Below are positions 15,774 to 25,838 of a stretch of 64,000 bases of DNA, piece after piece. Numbering within the stretch: the stretch's first letter is position 1; the number at the start of each line of letters is the position of its first letter. Location of the stretch: assembly GCF_000336995.1 (NCBI RefSeq), contig NZ_AOJI01000022.1:164228-228227 (forward strand). Direction: 5' to 3'. The stretch comes from Halorubrum aidingense JCM 13560. GTDB lineage: Archaea > Halobacteriota > Halobacteria > Halobacteriales > Haloferacaceae. The position numbers were made by a program, and so were the translations under genes. The notes below the pieces were generated by a model. That model saw only the letters and a list, made by a program, of their open reading frames with translations. It did not search any database and was not told where the DNA came from.

Positions 15774-16838
15774 CTAAATCGTTTCTTTCCCGACCGGTTC
15801 GCCGCCGAGGACGACCCGCGAGACGTCGGCGGCCCCGGCGCGCCGGACGATCGCTCGGACGATGTCGCGAGCGCCGGCGAGGTTGTCAGAGTCGCCGTCG
15901 AGGACGAGCAGGTCGGCGTCGGCGCCCGGCTCGATCACGCCGCGGTTCTCCCCCGCGATCGCCGCGCCGTTGACCGTCGCCATCCGGAGCACCTCGCGGG
16001 CGGGCAGGTCCGCGAGCTTCGCGGCGAACTCCATCTCGCGGAACATCGACGGCGAGTCGAGCATCACGTTGTCGGTGCCGAGCGCGACTGTCGTCCGTTC
16101 GGCGAGGTCGCGGATCGGCGGGACGCCGACGTTCGTCACGAGGTTCGACCGCGGGCAGACGACGACGGGCGTCCCGCGGTCTTCGAGCCGATCGAGGTGG
16201 ATCGCTTCGGCGTGAACCATGTGGACGAGGAAGTCGGGCTCGAGGTCCATCGCCGGGTTGATGTCGTCGGCGTCGCGCTCGCCCGCGTGGATCCCGAACA
16301 GCTTGCCGGCCTCGCGGGTGTCGGCCCGCACGGCGTCGAAATCGGCGTCGCGGGCGCCGGAAGCGCCGTAGCCGTCCGCGACCGAGAGCACGTCGGGGTC
16401 GTCGCGTCCGAGCGCGACCGCGTCGATCGCGCGCTCGCCGAGTGCGACCCCGTCGCCGGCGAGGGCGTCTCGGAGCGCCTCGACGCCCGGAACGCCGCCC
16501 TCGCGGAACTCGATGAACGTCCCCGTTCCGGTCGACTCCATGTACCGGAGCGTCCGCGCCATCGCGGCGACTTTCTCCTCGTGGCTCGCCGAGCGGAGGA
16601 GCCGGTGTTTGAGCCCGTCGGGCGGGGCGACGAGGTCGTCGAGTGAGAGCCCCTCGCCGGCCTCCTTGGCGATGGAGTCGCCGATGTGGGTGTGCGCGTT
16701 GACGAACGCGGGGAGGATCACGTCGTCGCCGTCGACCGGTCCCTCTTCGATCCGGACGATCTCGCCGTCGGCGACGACCACCCGCCCCTCGACGGGCTCG
16801 AACTCCGTACCGACGAGTACCGTCCCCTCCAGATGCAT
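15774..16838 (-). CDS. Amidohydrolase family metal-dependent hydrolase
   Basis: A 354-residue enzyme of the amidohydrolase superfamily, close to the TRZ/ATZ nucleobase and adenosine deaminase group. Metal ligands are visible: HxH in NAHTHIGDS, His in FGIHAGER, His in HMVHAEAIH, and Asp in LGTDNVMLD. The composite beta domain is formed by both termini (LVGTEFEPVEGRVVV and ADADLLVLDGDSDN). The substrate is unknown; a purine or pyrimidine deaminase role is plausible because it is followed by thymidine kinase at 24 bases. The segment VLPAFVNAHTH is the family's entry motif. Confidence 0.85.
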   Translation of the reverse strand: MHLEGTVLVGTEFEPVEGRVVVADGEIVRIEEGPVDGDDVILPAFVNAHTHIGDSIAKEAGEGLSLDDLVAPPDGLKHRLLRSASHEEKVAAMARTLRYMESTGTGTFIEFREGGVPGVEALRDALAGDGVALGERAIDAVALGRDDPDVLSVADGYGASGARDADFDAVRADTREAGKLFGIHAGERDADDINPAMDLEPDFLVHMVHAEAIHLDRLEDRGTPVVVCPRSNLVTNVGVPPIRDLAERTTVALGTDNVMLDSPSMFREMEFAAKLADLPAREVLRMATVNGAAIAGENRGVIEPGADADLLVLDGDSDNLAGARDIVRAIVRRAGAADVSRVVLGGEPVGKETI

Positions 16839-16908
16839 ACCTCACGGTCGCCAGCCCGTGGTTAAAACCTCACGGGAACAGATCGTCAGAGTTCGGAGCG
16901 GCCGTCCC

Positions 16909-18156
16909 TCAGAACTCGTCGAGCGTCGTCGGCATCGCGGCGCGGGCCTCGGCGACGAGCCCGTCGGAGTCGATCCCGAGCACGTCGGCGGCGGCGCGGC
17001 CGACCCGGTCCGTCGCCGGCGCGGGCGCGTACACGCCGAGCCGCCACTGGTTGCGCTGAGCGGTCCGGAGCGCGGACACGAGCGGCGATTGCCGCTCTAA
17101 CCGGCGCACTTCGCCGTTGACGGTGACCCGCGCGGTCGACTCGCGCATCGACGGCTCCGGCGGCACGTCGAGGAGGACGTGATCGCGGTCGACGCCAGCC
17201 TCTTCGCCGATCTCGCGTTCGAGCGCCACCTCGGTCGCGTGGTCGGCCGCGTGGATCCGCTCGGGAACGTCGTCGTACTCGGCCCATACCGCCAGCTTGT
17301 ACAGATCGCGCTCGTCGTACCGACGGGAGAGGTCGTCCGTCTCTCGACAGTCGCGGATCGCCGCGAGGAAGTCGTGGTCGTCCATCCGACGGAGCTCGGG
17401 GGCGGTCGTCGCCGTGGCGTCGAGGAGGTCGGTCGCGGCCCGCCGCAGCATCGCTTTCGAGATGCGCGCCACGTGGTGCGTGTAGACGACGGGATTCATC
17501 AGCGCGCGGGCGAGGAGCAGGCTCTCGGCCGTCTGGACGTTCCCCTCGTCCAACACGAGCCGCGGCCTAGATCGCGCACCGGCGTCGCCGGGGGCGTCCA
17601 CGAACGTCAGCTCGCGAACGAACCGCTCGGTGTCGATAGTGCCGTACGGGACGCCCGTGTGATACGCGTCGCGCACGAGGTAGTCCATCCGGTCGACGTC
17701 CAGCTCTCCCGAGACGAGTTGGCCGTACTTCTCCTCGCCGGCGACGAGTCCGGCGATCCGGTCGGGATCGAGGTCGTGCGCCCGCAGCACCGCGCCGACC
17801 TCGCCGGTCGCGAGTAGCTCGGCGACGTCGTCGTGGTACTTTCCGGTGCGGCGGTGCGTGAGCGTCTCGAGGTTGTGGCTGAAGGGGCCGTGCCCCACGT
17901 CGTGGAGCATCGCGGCGGCCTCGATTCGGTCGGCCTGCTTCCCGCCGATCCCGAGGTGATCGAGCGCCCGGCTCGCGAGGTGGTAGACGCCGAGGCTGTG
18001 CTCGAAGCGGGTGTGGTTCGCGGAGGGGTAGACGAGCTGGACCGTACCGAGCTGTTTGATGTGGCGGAGCCGCTGGACGGCCGGCGTGTCGAGGAGGTCG
18101 GCGGCGACACCGTCGATCTCGATATGATCGTGGACGGTGTCTTTGACCGTGATCAT
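16909..18156 (-). CDS. HD-domain phosphohydrolase (dNTPase/SAMHD1-like)
   Basis: A 415-residue HD protein. The opening VKDTVHDHIEIDGVAADLLD and TPAVQRLRHIKQLG are family hallmarks, then NHTRFEHSLGVYHLAS gives the first His and MLHDVGHGPFSHNLE the HD pair. A later Asp (DRMDYLVRDAYHTG) completes the site. Members hydrolyse deoxynucleoside triphosphates. The C-terminal third (about 260-400) is typical of the archaeal and bacterial branch. It stands 70 bases upstream of the amidohydrolase and thymidine kinase genes, fitting a set that adjusts nucleotide pools. Confidence 0.9.
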   Translation of the reverse strand: MITVKDTVHDHIEIDGVAADLLDTPAVQRLRHIKQLGTVQLVYPSANHTRFEHSLGVYHLASRALDHLGIGGKQADRIEAAAMLHDVGHGPFSHNLETLTHRRTGKYHDDVAELLATGEVGAVLRAHDLDPDRIAGLVAGEEKYGQLVSGELDVDRMDYLVRDAYHTGVPYGTIDTERFVRELTFVDAPGDAGARSRPRLVLDEGNVQTAESLLLARALMNPVVYTHHVARISKAMLRRAATDLLDATATTAPELRRMDDHDFLAAIRDCRETDDLSRRYDERDLYKLAVWAEYDDVPERIHAADHATEVALEREIGEEAGVDRDHVLLDVPPEPSMRESTARVTVNGEVRRLERQSPLVSALRTAQRNQWRLGVYAPAPATDRVGRAAADVLGIDSDGLVAEARAAMPTTLDEF

Positions 18157-18269
18157 GGCTCGCCGTTCGTCGTCACCGAATAAAAGAGGCGGGTGCTCGG
18201 GGGATCGCGCTCACTCGCGCCGTGAGAACTCCGGTACGATTTATACGGCCGGTATGCAAACGGCCGATC

Positions 18270-18674
18270 ATGTATGACGTGATCATCGGCATCGATACCG
18301 CGGACGACCGGCGAGCGATCGCACAGGCCGCGGCGATCGCGGATCTCCCGACGGCGGCGGACGAGGTGACCGCGCACCTGTGTCACGTGTTTCAGGACAA
18401 CCCCGAAGGCGCCTCGGTCAACCAGCTGTCGGCGGTCCGTCGCGCCCGCGAACACCTCACGGAGGCCGGCGTGAACTGCGTGCACTACGAGGCGAGCGGC
18501 GAGCCCGCAGACGAGTTGCTCGCGGCCGCCGAGGCGGTCGACGCCGACGCGATCTGCGTGTCGGGCCGGAAGCGCAGGCCGACCGGGAAGGCCGTCTTCG
18601 GGAGCGTGACGCAGGACGTGATCCTGGGCGCCGATCGGCCGGTCATCGCGGTACCGGCGCCGGACGCGGAGTAA
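18270..18674 (+). CDS. Universal stress protein (UspA family)
   Basis: A 134-residue single UspA domain: DVIIGIDTADDRRAIAQA at the first strand, YEASGEPADELLAAAEAVDADAICVSGRKR, and the ATP-loop region GSVTQDVILGADRPVIAVP. The G-x2-G-x9-G(S) signature is incomplete (RPTGKAVFGSV), so ATP binding is uncertain. A TATA-like TTTATACGG at 18240-18248 lies 22-30 bases before the ATG, suggesting a leaderless, monocistronic transcript. It is one of three UspA genes in this window. Confidence 0.88.
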   Translation: MYDVIIGIDTADDRRAIAQAAAIADLPTAADEVTAHLCHVFQDNPEGASVNQLSAVRRAREHLTEAGVNCVHYEASGEPADELLAAAEAVDADAICVSGRKRRPTGKAVFGSVTQDVILGADRPVIAVPAPDAE

Positions 18675-18805
18675 CCTCACCGGCGGCAGACGCCGCAATT
18701 CTACGCTATCACCACGCCGTCACCACGCCGTCAAAGAGTGATCTGGGGCCCGAGCACGTCGGGAGCGGCCTCAAGTACCGTGACGACCGCTGCGATTCGC
18801 TCGGC

Positions 18806-19375
18806 CTACTCGTCGACGATCTCCACGTCGAGCCGCTCTTCGACGGCGCGGACGACGGAGCCGCCGACGCCGGCGGTCGCGGCGCGGCCGTCCTCGACCG
18901 CAAACAGATCGTCCTCGTCGACGTCGAGCTCGGCCGCGAGCTCCTCGACGGTCAGTCCGGCGGCCTGCCGCGCCTCGGCGACGGCCTCCCCGTAGCCGGA
19001 GACGAGGTACGGGAGCCGGTCCGACTCGTAGTTGGTGCCGCCCTCCTCCCAGTGCTTGGAGTCGCCAGTCGCCGAATCGTACATCTTCGCCTGCTTCCGA
19101 GCGATCTCCTTTTTCCGGCTCTCGGGTCCGGTCGAGTCGGCGCCCGCGCCGCCGGGACTGCCGCCGGCGCTTCCGCCACCTCCGCCGCCTCCGCCGGATC
19201 CGCCGCGCCCGCCGGGAGCGTTCCCGGCGTCGTCGTGCGGCCGGCAGCTCGAACACACCAGTAGCTTCGCCCCGGCGACCGTCGCTCGCTGGAGGTCGGT
19301 CGTCTCGCGCCCGCAGAGCTCACAGGCGTCGCCGTCGTCGCCGCCGCCGCCGTCGCCCGTCGAGTACTTCGCCAT
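18806..19375 (-). CDS. Multiprotein bridging factor 1 (MBF1-type transcription factor)
   Basis: A 189-residue archaeal MBF1: an N-terminal zinc ribbon (CELCGRE and CSSC), a glycine-rich linker (about 50-80, with a run of nine glycines), the central KKEIARKQAKMYDSATGD and YESDRLPYLVSGYG segments, and a C-terminal Cro-like HTH (AVAEARQAAGLTVEELAAEL to FAVEDGRA). MBF1 links regulators to TBP. The glycine linker is unusually long. It is convergent with the UspA gene. Confidence 0.93.
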   Translation of the reverse strand: MAKYSTGDGGGGDDGDACELCGRETTDLQRATVAGAKLLVCSSCRPHDDAGNAPGGRGGSGGGGGGGGSAGGSPGGAGADSTGPESRKKEIARKQAKMYDSATGDSKHWEEGGTNYESDRLPYLVSGYGEAVAEARQAAGLTVEELAAELDVDEDDLFAVEDGRAATAGVGGSVVRAVEERLDVEIVDE

Positions 19376-19451
19376 ACCGCGAGTAGTGGACCCGGACCGT
19401 TAAAAAGTCGTGGAGCCACGGCGGCCGAGCGACGGACACCGAACCGGCGGC

Positions 19452-20771
19452 TCACTCCGCGTGCGGGCCGAGGTACCCCCACGCTTGCAGTCGATCCCCG
19501 TCGCCGTCGATCCAGCGCTCGCCGATGTCGTCGCGGTAGTACAGGTTGGGGATCACGATGTCGTCGACGCGGTCGTACGCCTGCTCGCGCGCGGCCTGCA
19601 TCGTCTCGCCTTTGCCGGTGACGACGAGCGGCATCCCGCTTTCGCCGGCGACGCGCCACTGGCCGTCGATCCGTTTCGTGTCTTCGAGGTGGATCCCGTC
19701 GCGACTCTCCGTGTCGAAGACGACGGCGGCGTTCCGGGAGTTCTCGTCGTACGTCTTCTCGTCGTCGAACGGGAACGGCGGAAGGACGACCCGAACCGCG
19801 ATCTGGTAGCCGTTGTGAACGGTTACGTCGGGGTCGTTGCCGTGGGCGAGATCATAGAAGAACTCGCCGGTAGACGATTCGATCGACTCTTCTTGCAGCG
19901 CGATCGTCGGGTACCCGAACCGCGGCGTGAACTCCAACGGGTAGATCCCGTTTTCGTTCACGATGCAGTTGATGTCGATGCTCCCGACGTACCCCTCGTC
20001 GGCGAGCCAGCCTTCGAGTTTCCCGAAGGTCTCTTTGAACAGTTTGTTCTGGCCGGCCCAGAACATCGACGTCCCCATCTCGCCAGTTGAGGGACCGATA
20101 TTCCCTGGGAATAATTTCTTATGCTCAAAATTAAAATTGACCTGGTCAATGAACTCGTTCCCGTTGAAGAACCCGCAGATAGCGATTTCGACACCCTCTA
20201 CTTTGCGTTGCAGCTGGAAGCCCTTCATCCGGTGACCCCACGCCTTCTTGTACGCCTTCAACACGTCTACGACGTCGCTCCCGTCGTCCTCGTTCCCGAC
20301 GTACAGTAAGCGCTTGACGTTCTGGACTTCGCCGAGCGGTTTGATCACATACGGGGCAGGGTTCTCTTGGACGTGCTGTATCCCCGCGTCGAAACTGTCG
20401 AAGATGTGGTGTTCGACGGTGTTCACACCGTGTTCTTCGAGAATATCCATCGCATACCCGCGATCCTCTTCGAGGTGATCGGTGTTCGGCGTCCCGCCGA
20501 CGACGGCGTTCCCGTCCTCGCGGAGTTCCTGGGCGAGCGCGCCGGTACCGATGTCGGAGCCGACCCAGATGTCGTCGAAGACGATCACGTCCGCCCAGTC
20601 GACCTCGGCCTCCCAATTGTCGATTTTGGAGACGAAGCCGTCCCCGATCTCTCGATCGCTTTCGGCCTCGATGTAGTACTTGACGTCGTGGCCCTCCTCG
20701 CGGACCTGCCACGCCAGATCGGTGATCAGTGCGGCGTCAGCGGAGACGAACAAGAAGCGTTTGGGCTCCAT
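19452..20771 (-). CDS. PurD-like ATP-grasp enzyme (paralog of phosphoribosylamine-glycine ligase)
   Basis: A 439-residue ATP-grasp protein that aligns in layout with PurD: an N-terminal Rossmann-like domain (KRFLFVSADAALITDLAW), an ATP-grasp core with PYVIKPLGE, FQLQRKVEGVEIAICGFFNG and SIDINCIVNENGIYPLEFTPRFG, and a C-terminal domain. It lacks the GGGREHA motif at the N-terminus of true PurD, so a different ligase activity is possible. Bases about 20100-20165 inside the gene are much richer in A+T than the surroundings, with AAA and AAT codons, hinting at a transferred origin or local gene conversion. The start is divergent from katG across an AT-rich spacer. Confidence 0.75.
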   Translation of the reverse strand: MEPKRFLFVSADAALITDLAWQVREEGHDVKYYIEAESDREIGDGFVSKIDNWEAEVDWADVIVFDDIWVGSDIGTGALAQELREDGNAVVGGTPNTDHLEEDRGYAMDILEEHGVNTVEHHIFDSFDAGIQHVQENPAPYVIKPLGEVQNVKRLLYVGNEDDGSDVVDVLKAYKKAWGHRMKGFQLQRKVEGVEIAICGFFNGNEFIDQVNFNFEHKKLFPGNIGPSTGEMGTSMFWAGQNKLFKETFGKLEGWLADEGYVGSIDINCIVNENGIYPLEFTPRFGYPTIALQEESIESSTGEFFYDLAHGNDPDVTVHNGYQIAVRVVLPPFPFDDEKTYDENSRNAAVVFDTESRDGIHLEDTKRIDGQWRVAGESGMPLVVTGKGETMQAAREQAYDRVDDIVIPNLYYRDDIGERWIDGDGDRLQAWGYLGPHAE

Positions 20772-20884
20772 ACCCAGTTGTCACGCGGACGGAACTTGAG
20801 TCTGTGTGCCGCCGGAGAGTCGACGCGTGTGTCGACGCGGCTCGATCGAACGCGCCCACTGGACCGTCGACGGCGAAGCGAGAG

Positions 20885-20971
20885 TTCAAATACTGAGAAT
20901 AAATATTCATATATCAGAAATATAGGTTGTTTTTGCTGCATTATTCGAGCAGGAGTAACCAGATTTTTATT
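20885..20971 (+). promoter_or_regulatory. AT-rich divergent control region upstream of katG
   Basis: Between the PurD-like gene and katG lies the most AT-rich stretch of the window. It includes a perfect inverted repeat GAATA-AA-TATTC at 20897-20908, which could be an operator, and a TATA-like ATTTTTATT at 20963-20971. The TATA-like box is about 34 bases before the leader-ORF ATG at 21001, so the transcript would have almost no leader. No known regulator motif is recognised. Confidence 0.5.
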
Positions 20972-21000
20972 GACGGTGGCAGAAGATTCGACGGTAACTG

Positions 21001-23201
<2,201 letters not shown>

Positions 23202-23228
23202 ATCGGTCGCGGCGCGAGGCGACTCGTC

Positions 23229-23236
23229 GCTTTTTG
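23229..23236 (+). terminator. T-tract after katG
   Basis: A run of five T (GCTTTTTG) lies 28 bases after the katG stop in otherwise GC-rich DNA, as expected for an archaeal oligo-T terminator. The assignment rests on sequence alone. Confidence 0.4.
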
Positions 23237-23262
23237 CGGTTCGTCGACGCCGGTGGAACCGC

Positions 23263-23280
23263 GTTTATTTATATACTCTC
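23263..23280 (+). promoter_or_regulatory. Orphan TATA-like site upstream of element B
   Basis: GTTTATTTATATACTCTC is a strong archaeal TATA-like sequence with no gene starting downstream. The segment TATATACTCTCT is also present at the promoter of the AspA-type gene (44328-44339), which supports a real promoter. Transcription from it would read into repeat element B about 130 bases further on. Confidence 0.4.
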
Positions 23281-23410
23281 TCCTGGCCGAACCAGCCGAT
23301 CGATACGATCGATACGATCGATGCGGCGTGGGCCCGATCGAGTGCGAGAGTGACTCGATCGAGTGCGGGAGTAGTTGGATCGGGGCGGGTGGTCGGTTAT
23401 TGATAACTGA

Positions 23411-23657
23411 AGCAGCGGTGTCGACGTCGGCTGTTTATAAACCGCGGATCGTTGGGATGAACGGTACCGACGGCTCGATCGCACGGTATAGCCCCACCGT
23501 ACAGCCCCGCACCTCACGCCTCCCCAGCCTCGTCGGTCGCCCGTCGCTTCGCACGGGACGACCGACTCCAGCGAGAATCGAAGATTCTCTGGCAGCCGGC
23601 GCTCCGCGCCGGCGACGCCGACCGCACCGTTCACTTATAAATAGTCGTCGCCGCCGG
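23411..23657 (+). repeat. Structured dispersed element, copy B
   Basis: It shares with copy A the left motif (GTCGGCTGTTTAT at 23426-23438), a 25-base identical core at 23512-23536 and the right end TTCACTTATAAATAG at 23630-23644. The hairpin after the core is better formed than in A: GTCGGTCG (23532-23539) and CCCGT pair with ACGGG and CGACCGAC (23559-23566) around loop CGCTTCGC. Two more perfect hairpins follow: GAGAATC/GATTCTC (23573-23589) and GCCGGCGC/GCGCCGGC (23595-23613). It lies between convergent genes. Confidence 0.75.
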
Positions 23658-23739
23658 TCGTGTCTATTGGTCGGTTCCCACAGCCGCCCCGTCGGTTCCG
23701 CTGTTCGAGCCGTTCTGGAGACCGGCCGAACGCTCCCGC

Positions 23740-24723
23740 TCACCACACCGGCGCGAGCAGCAGCGCGACGGTGATCGAGATGAAGACGAGTTTGAGCGCC
23801 GTGTTGACGGCGATCACCTTCGTGCCGAACTCGGCGCCCCAGATCCCGTACTGGAAGGGAATCGAGCGGCGGAACGTGGAGACGGCGAAGGAGAGAATCC
23901 CGCCGATGAGCAGGCTCGCGACGGCGGTGCGGACGGTGAAGATGCCGGCTTCCGTCCCGGCGAGCGTCACCGCGCCGGCGGTCGTGTCGAGCGTGTAGAC
24001 GGCGATCACGGGGACCGCGGCGCCGGGGAGCCCGAGGACGCCGGTGATCGGCTCCGCGACGCTCGTCAGCGCCTCGACGTCGTAGGCGGTGACGAACGCG
24101 ATCACGAGCGTGTACACCACCGCGAGCCGCGGGACGATCCGGCGCAGGGTCGACCACGACTTCGCGGCCGCCTCGCGAACGCGCTCGGTTCGGGTCCGGT
24201 CGTCGTCCTCGGGGCCGCTCGCGTCGACGTCGGCGAGCGCGTCGCGGTTCACGTTGCGCTCGGACAGCAGCACGCCGCCGGCGAGGACGCCCGTGACGGT
24301 GATCGCGAGCGCGATCCCGGCCCGCGCGGAGACGTAGACGGTCCCGGTTCGGACCCCGAGGATCGGGATCAACACCGGGATGTAGTACGTGAACACGTGC
24401 TGGACGAACCCGAAGAACGTGTTGATGGTCACGGCGACGAGCGTCGCCCGGTCGTCGAGCAGCCCCGACTCGCGGTACTCGGCGAGCGTGGCGTACCCCG
24501 CGGTCGTCGAGGCGGCGGTCGTGAGGATCGCGGTGCCGACCTCGTCGGGGAGGTTCGCGGGACGGGTGAGACTGCCGGAGAGGCCGGCGACGTACCGGAT
24601 CAGTCCGAACGCGACGGCGACGTTGGCGACGAAGACGCCGACCGCGATGAACGCCGTGATGCGGGCGAGTCTGGGGGCGACGTCGGCGAGCAGGGTGCCG
24701 AGATCGGCGGCGACCGATTGCAC
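23740..24723 (-). CDS. Nucleoside recognition (Gate) domain membrane protein
   Basis: A 327-residue integral membrane protein with two Gate-domain halves of about four helices each. The first half contains LTTAASTTAGYATLAEYRESGLL and the second GLPGAAVPVIAVYTLDTTAGAVTLAG, both typical of nucleoside recognition domains also seen in spore maturation proteins and nucleoside transporters. An acidic/basic cytoplasmic loop (about 165-190, ASGPEDDDRTRTERVREAAA) separates them. The transported substrate is unknown. It is divergent from the beta-propeller gene across a 23-base tandem-repeat array. Confidence 0.85.
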   Translation of the reverse strand: MQSVAADLGTLLADVAPRLARITAFIAVGVFVANVAVAFGLIRYVAGLSGSLTRPANLPDEVGTAILTTAASTTAGYATLAEYRESGLLDDRATLVAVTINTFFGFVQHVFTYYIPVLIPILGVRTGTVYVSARAGIALAITVTGVLAGGVLLSERNVNRDALADVDASGPEDDDRTRTERVREAAAKSWSTLRRIVPRLAVVYTLVIAFVTAYDVEALTSVAEPITGVLGLPGAAVPVIAVYTLDTTAGAVTLAGTEAGIFTVRTAVASLLIGGILSFAVSTFRRSIPFQYGIWGAEFGTKVIAVNTALKLVFISITVALLLAPVW

Positions 24724-24771
24724 GGTCGACGGTACGCCGTCGGCGACCTAATGGGCATCGGAACGGTCGCC

Positions 24772-24863
24772 GCGCGAGGCGGATGAGGGCTGCCGCGCGG
24801 GGCGAATGAAGACTGCCGCAGGGGGCGTACGAGGACTGCCGCGGGGGGCTTATGGGGGCCGCC
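24772..24863 (+). repeat. 23-bp tandem repeat array (4 units) inside a promoter
   Basis: Four direct 23-base units run at 24772, 24795, 24818 and 24841, each with the frame GCGCGGGGC..ATGA..ACTGCC and small changes. The fourth unit carries GGCTTATGG at 24847-24855, about 27 bases before the ATG at 24880, where a TATA box would be expected. The other units have CGAATGAA or CGTACGAG at the same place. Confidence 0.8.
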
Positions 24864-24879
24864 GTCGAAGGCCTCGCCA

Positions 24880-25815
24880 ATGGCACCTGCGGAGGACGAC
24901 ATCTCGATCGAGGAGAAGCGCGTGTACGCCGGGTCGGCGGGGAGGACCGACGCGTACGTCGCCACCGAGAGCGGCGTGGTCCGGGTGGCGCTGTCGGCGG
25001 ACAAGGTCGGCGCGTTCGACATGGTCGCGCGCGACCCCGCTCGCGGCGCCGCCGTGCTCCCCCGGCGGGCGGCCCCCGATCTGCTCGGCGTCGCGACCGA
25101 CGACGGCCTGCTCGTCGCACCCGTCGGCGACGATATCGCTTTCGAACCGGTCGAGGTCGGCCCGGCCCCGGCGGTCGCCGTCGGCGTCCACGACGGCGCC
25201 TTTCTGGTCGCCGGCGACGACGGCGAGATCGATCGGATCGCGATCGGGTCCGATGCGACAGCGGGCGACGCGACGGCAGACGACGCAACAGCAGACGACG
25301 CGACGGCGACGCGGATCGGATCGGTCCCGGACCCCAGGGCGATCGACGGTCCGCTCGTCGCCGCCGCGGACGGGGTCCACCGGGTCAACGAGGGCGACGC
25401 CGCCGAGTCGGGGCCGAGCCTCGTCTCGGTCGGTCTCGACGACGCCCGCGACGTGGCGGGATCGGGGATGCCGCTGGCCGCGACGGCGGACGGCCTCTAC
25501 TGGCTCGGGAACGGTTGGATGCCGGCGCGAGAAGGAGACGCCGAGGCGGTGGCGGCCGACGGCGACGGCCACGCGATGGCGGTCGTCGACGGCGATCTGT
25601 TCGTCCACGAGAGCGACGGCGAGTGGGGCACCGAGGCGTGGAATGCGGCGGAGCTCCCCGTCGACGAGGAGCCGGTCGCGCTCGGCTACGGTCCCGGCGT
25701 GTCGGTCGCGGTCACCGACGCCGGCACCCTCTGTGTCGACGCCGGCGACGGCTGGCGGCATCAAGTTGTGGGGGTTCGGGGAGTCGCGGGCGTCGCGCTC
25801 GCGGTCGTGGAGTGA
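24880..25815 (+). CDS. HVO_0234-type beta-propeller protein
   Basis: A 311-residue acidic protein built of short repeated beta blades (GVVRVALSADKVGAFD, GLLVAPVGDDIAFEPVE, GAFLVAGDDGEIDRIAI, GLYWLGNGW, GDLFVHESDGEW), as in the uncharacterised haloarchaeal beta-propeller family named for HVO_0234. Residues 128-146 contain a Gly-Asp-Ala-Thr repeat (DATADDATADDATA) encoded by 15-base repeats at about 25254-25310. No signal peptide is present. Function is unknown. Confidence 0.8.
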   Translation: MAPAEDDISIEEKRVYAGSAGRTDAYVATESGVVRVALSADKVGAFDMVARDPARGAAVLPRRAAPDLLGVATDDGLLVAPVGDDIAFEPVEVGPAPAVAVGVHDGAFLVAGDDGEIDRIAIGSDATAGDATADDATADDATATRIGSVPDPRAIDGPLVAAADGVHRVNEGDAAESGPSLVSVGLDDARDVAGSGMPLAATADGLYWLGNGWMPAREGDAEAVAADGDGHAMAVVDGDLFVHESDGEWGTEAWNAAELPVDEEPVALGYGPGVSVAVTDAGTLCVDAGDGWRHQVVGVRGVAGVALAVVE

Positions 25816-25838
25816 GCCGGACGGCCCCGTTATCTTTC

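Larger units (their letters stand above)
23202..23739 (+). other. 538-base gene-free gap between convergent genes
   Basis: katG and the Gate-domain gene converge here. The gap holds a T-tract, an orphan TATA-like site (23263-23280), degenerate GATCGATAC and GATCGAGTG short repeats (about 23298-23380), and structured repeat element B. No frame has coding character. Confidence 0.7.
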
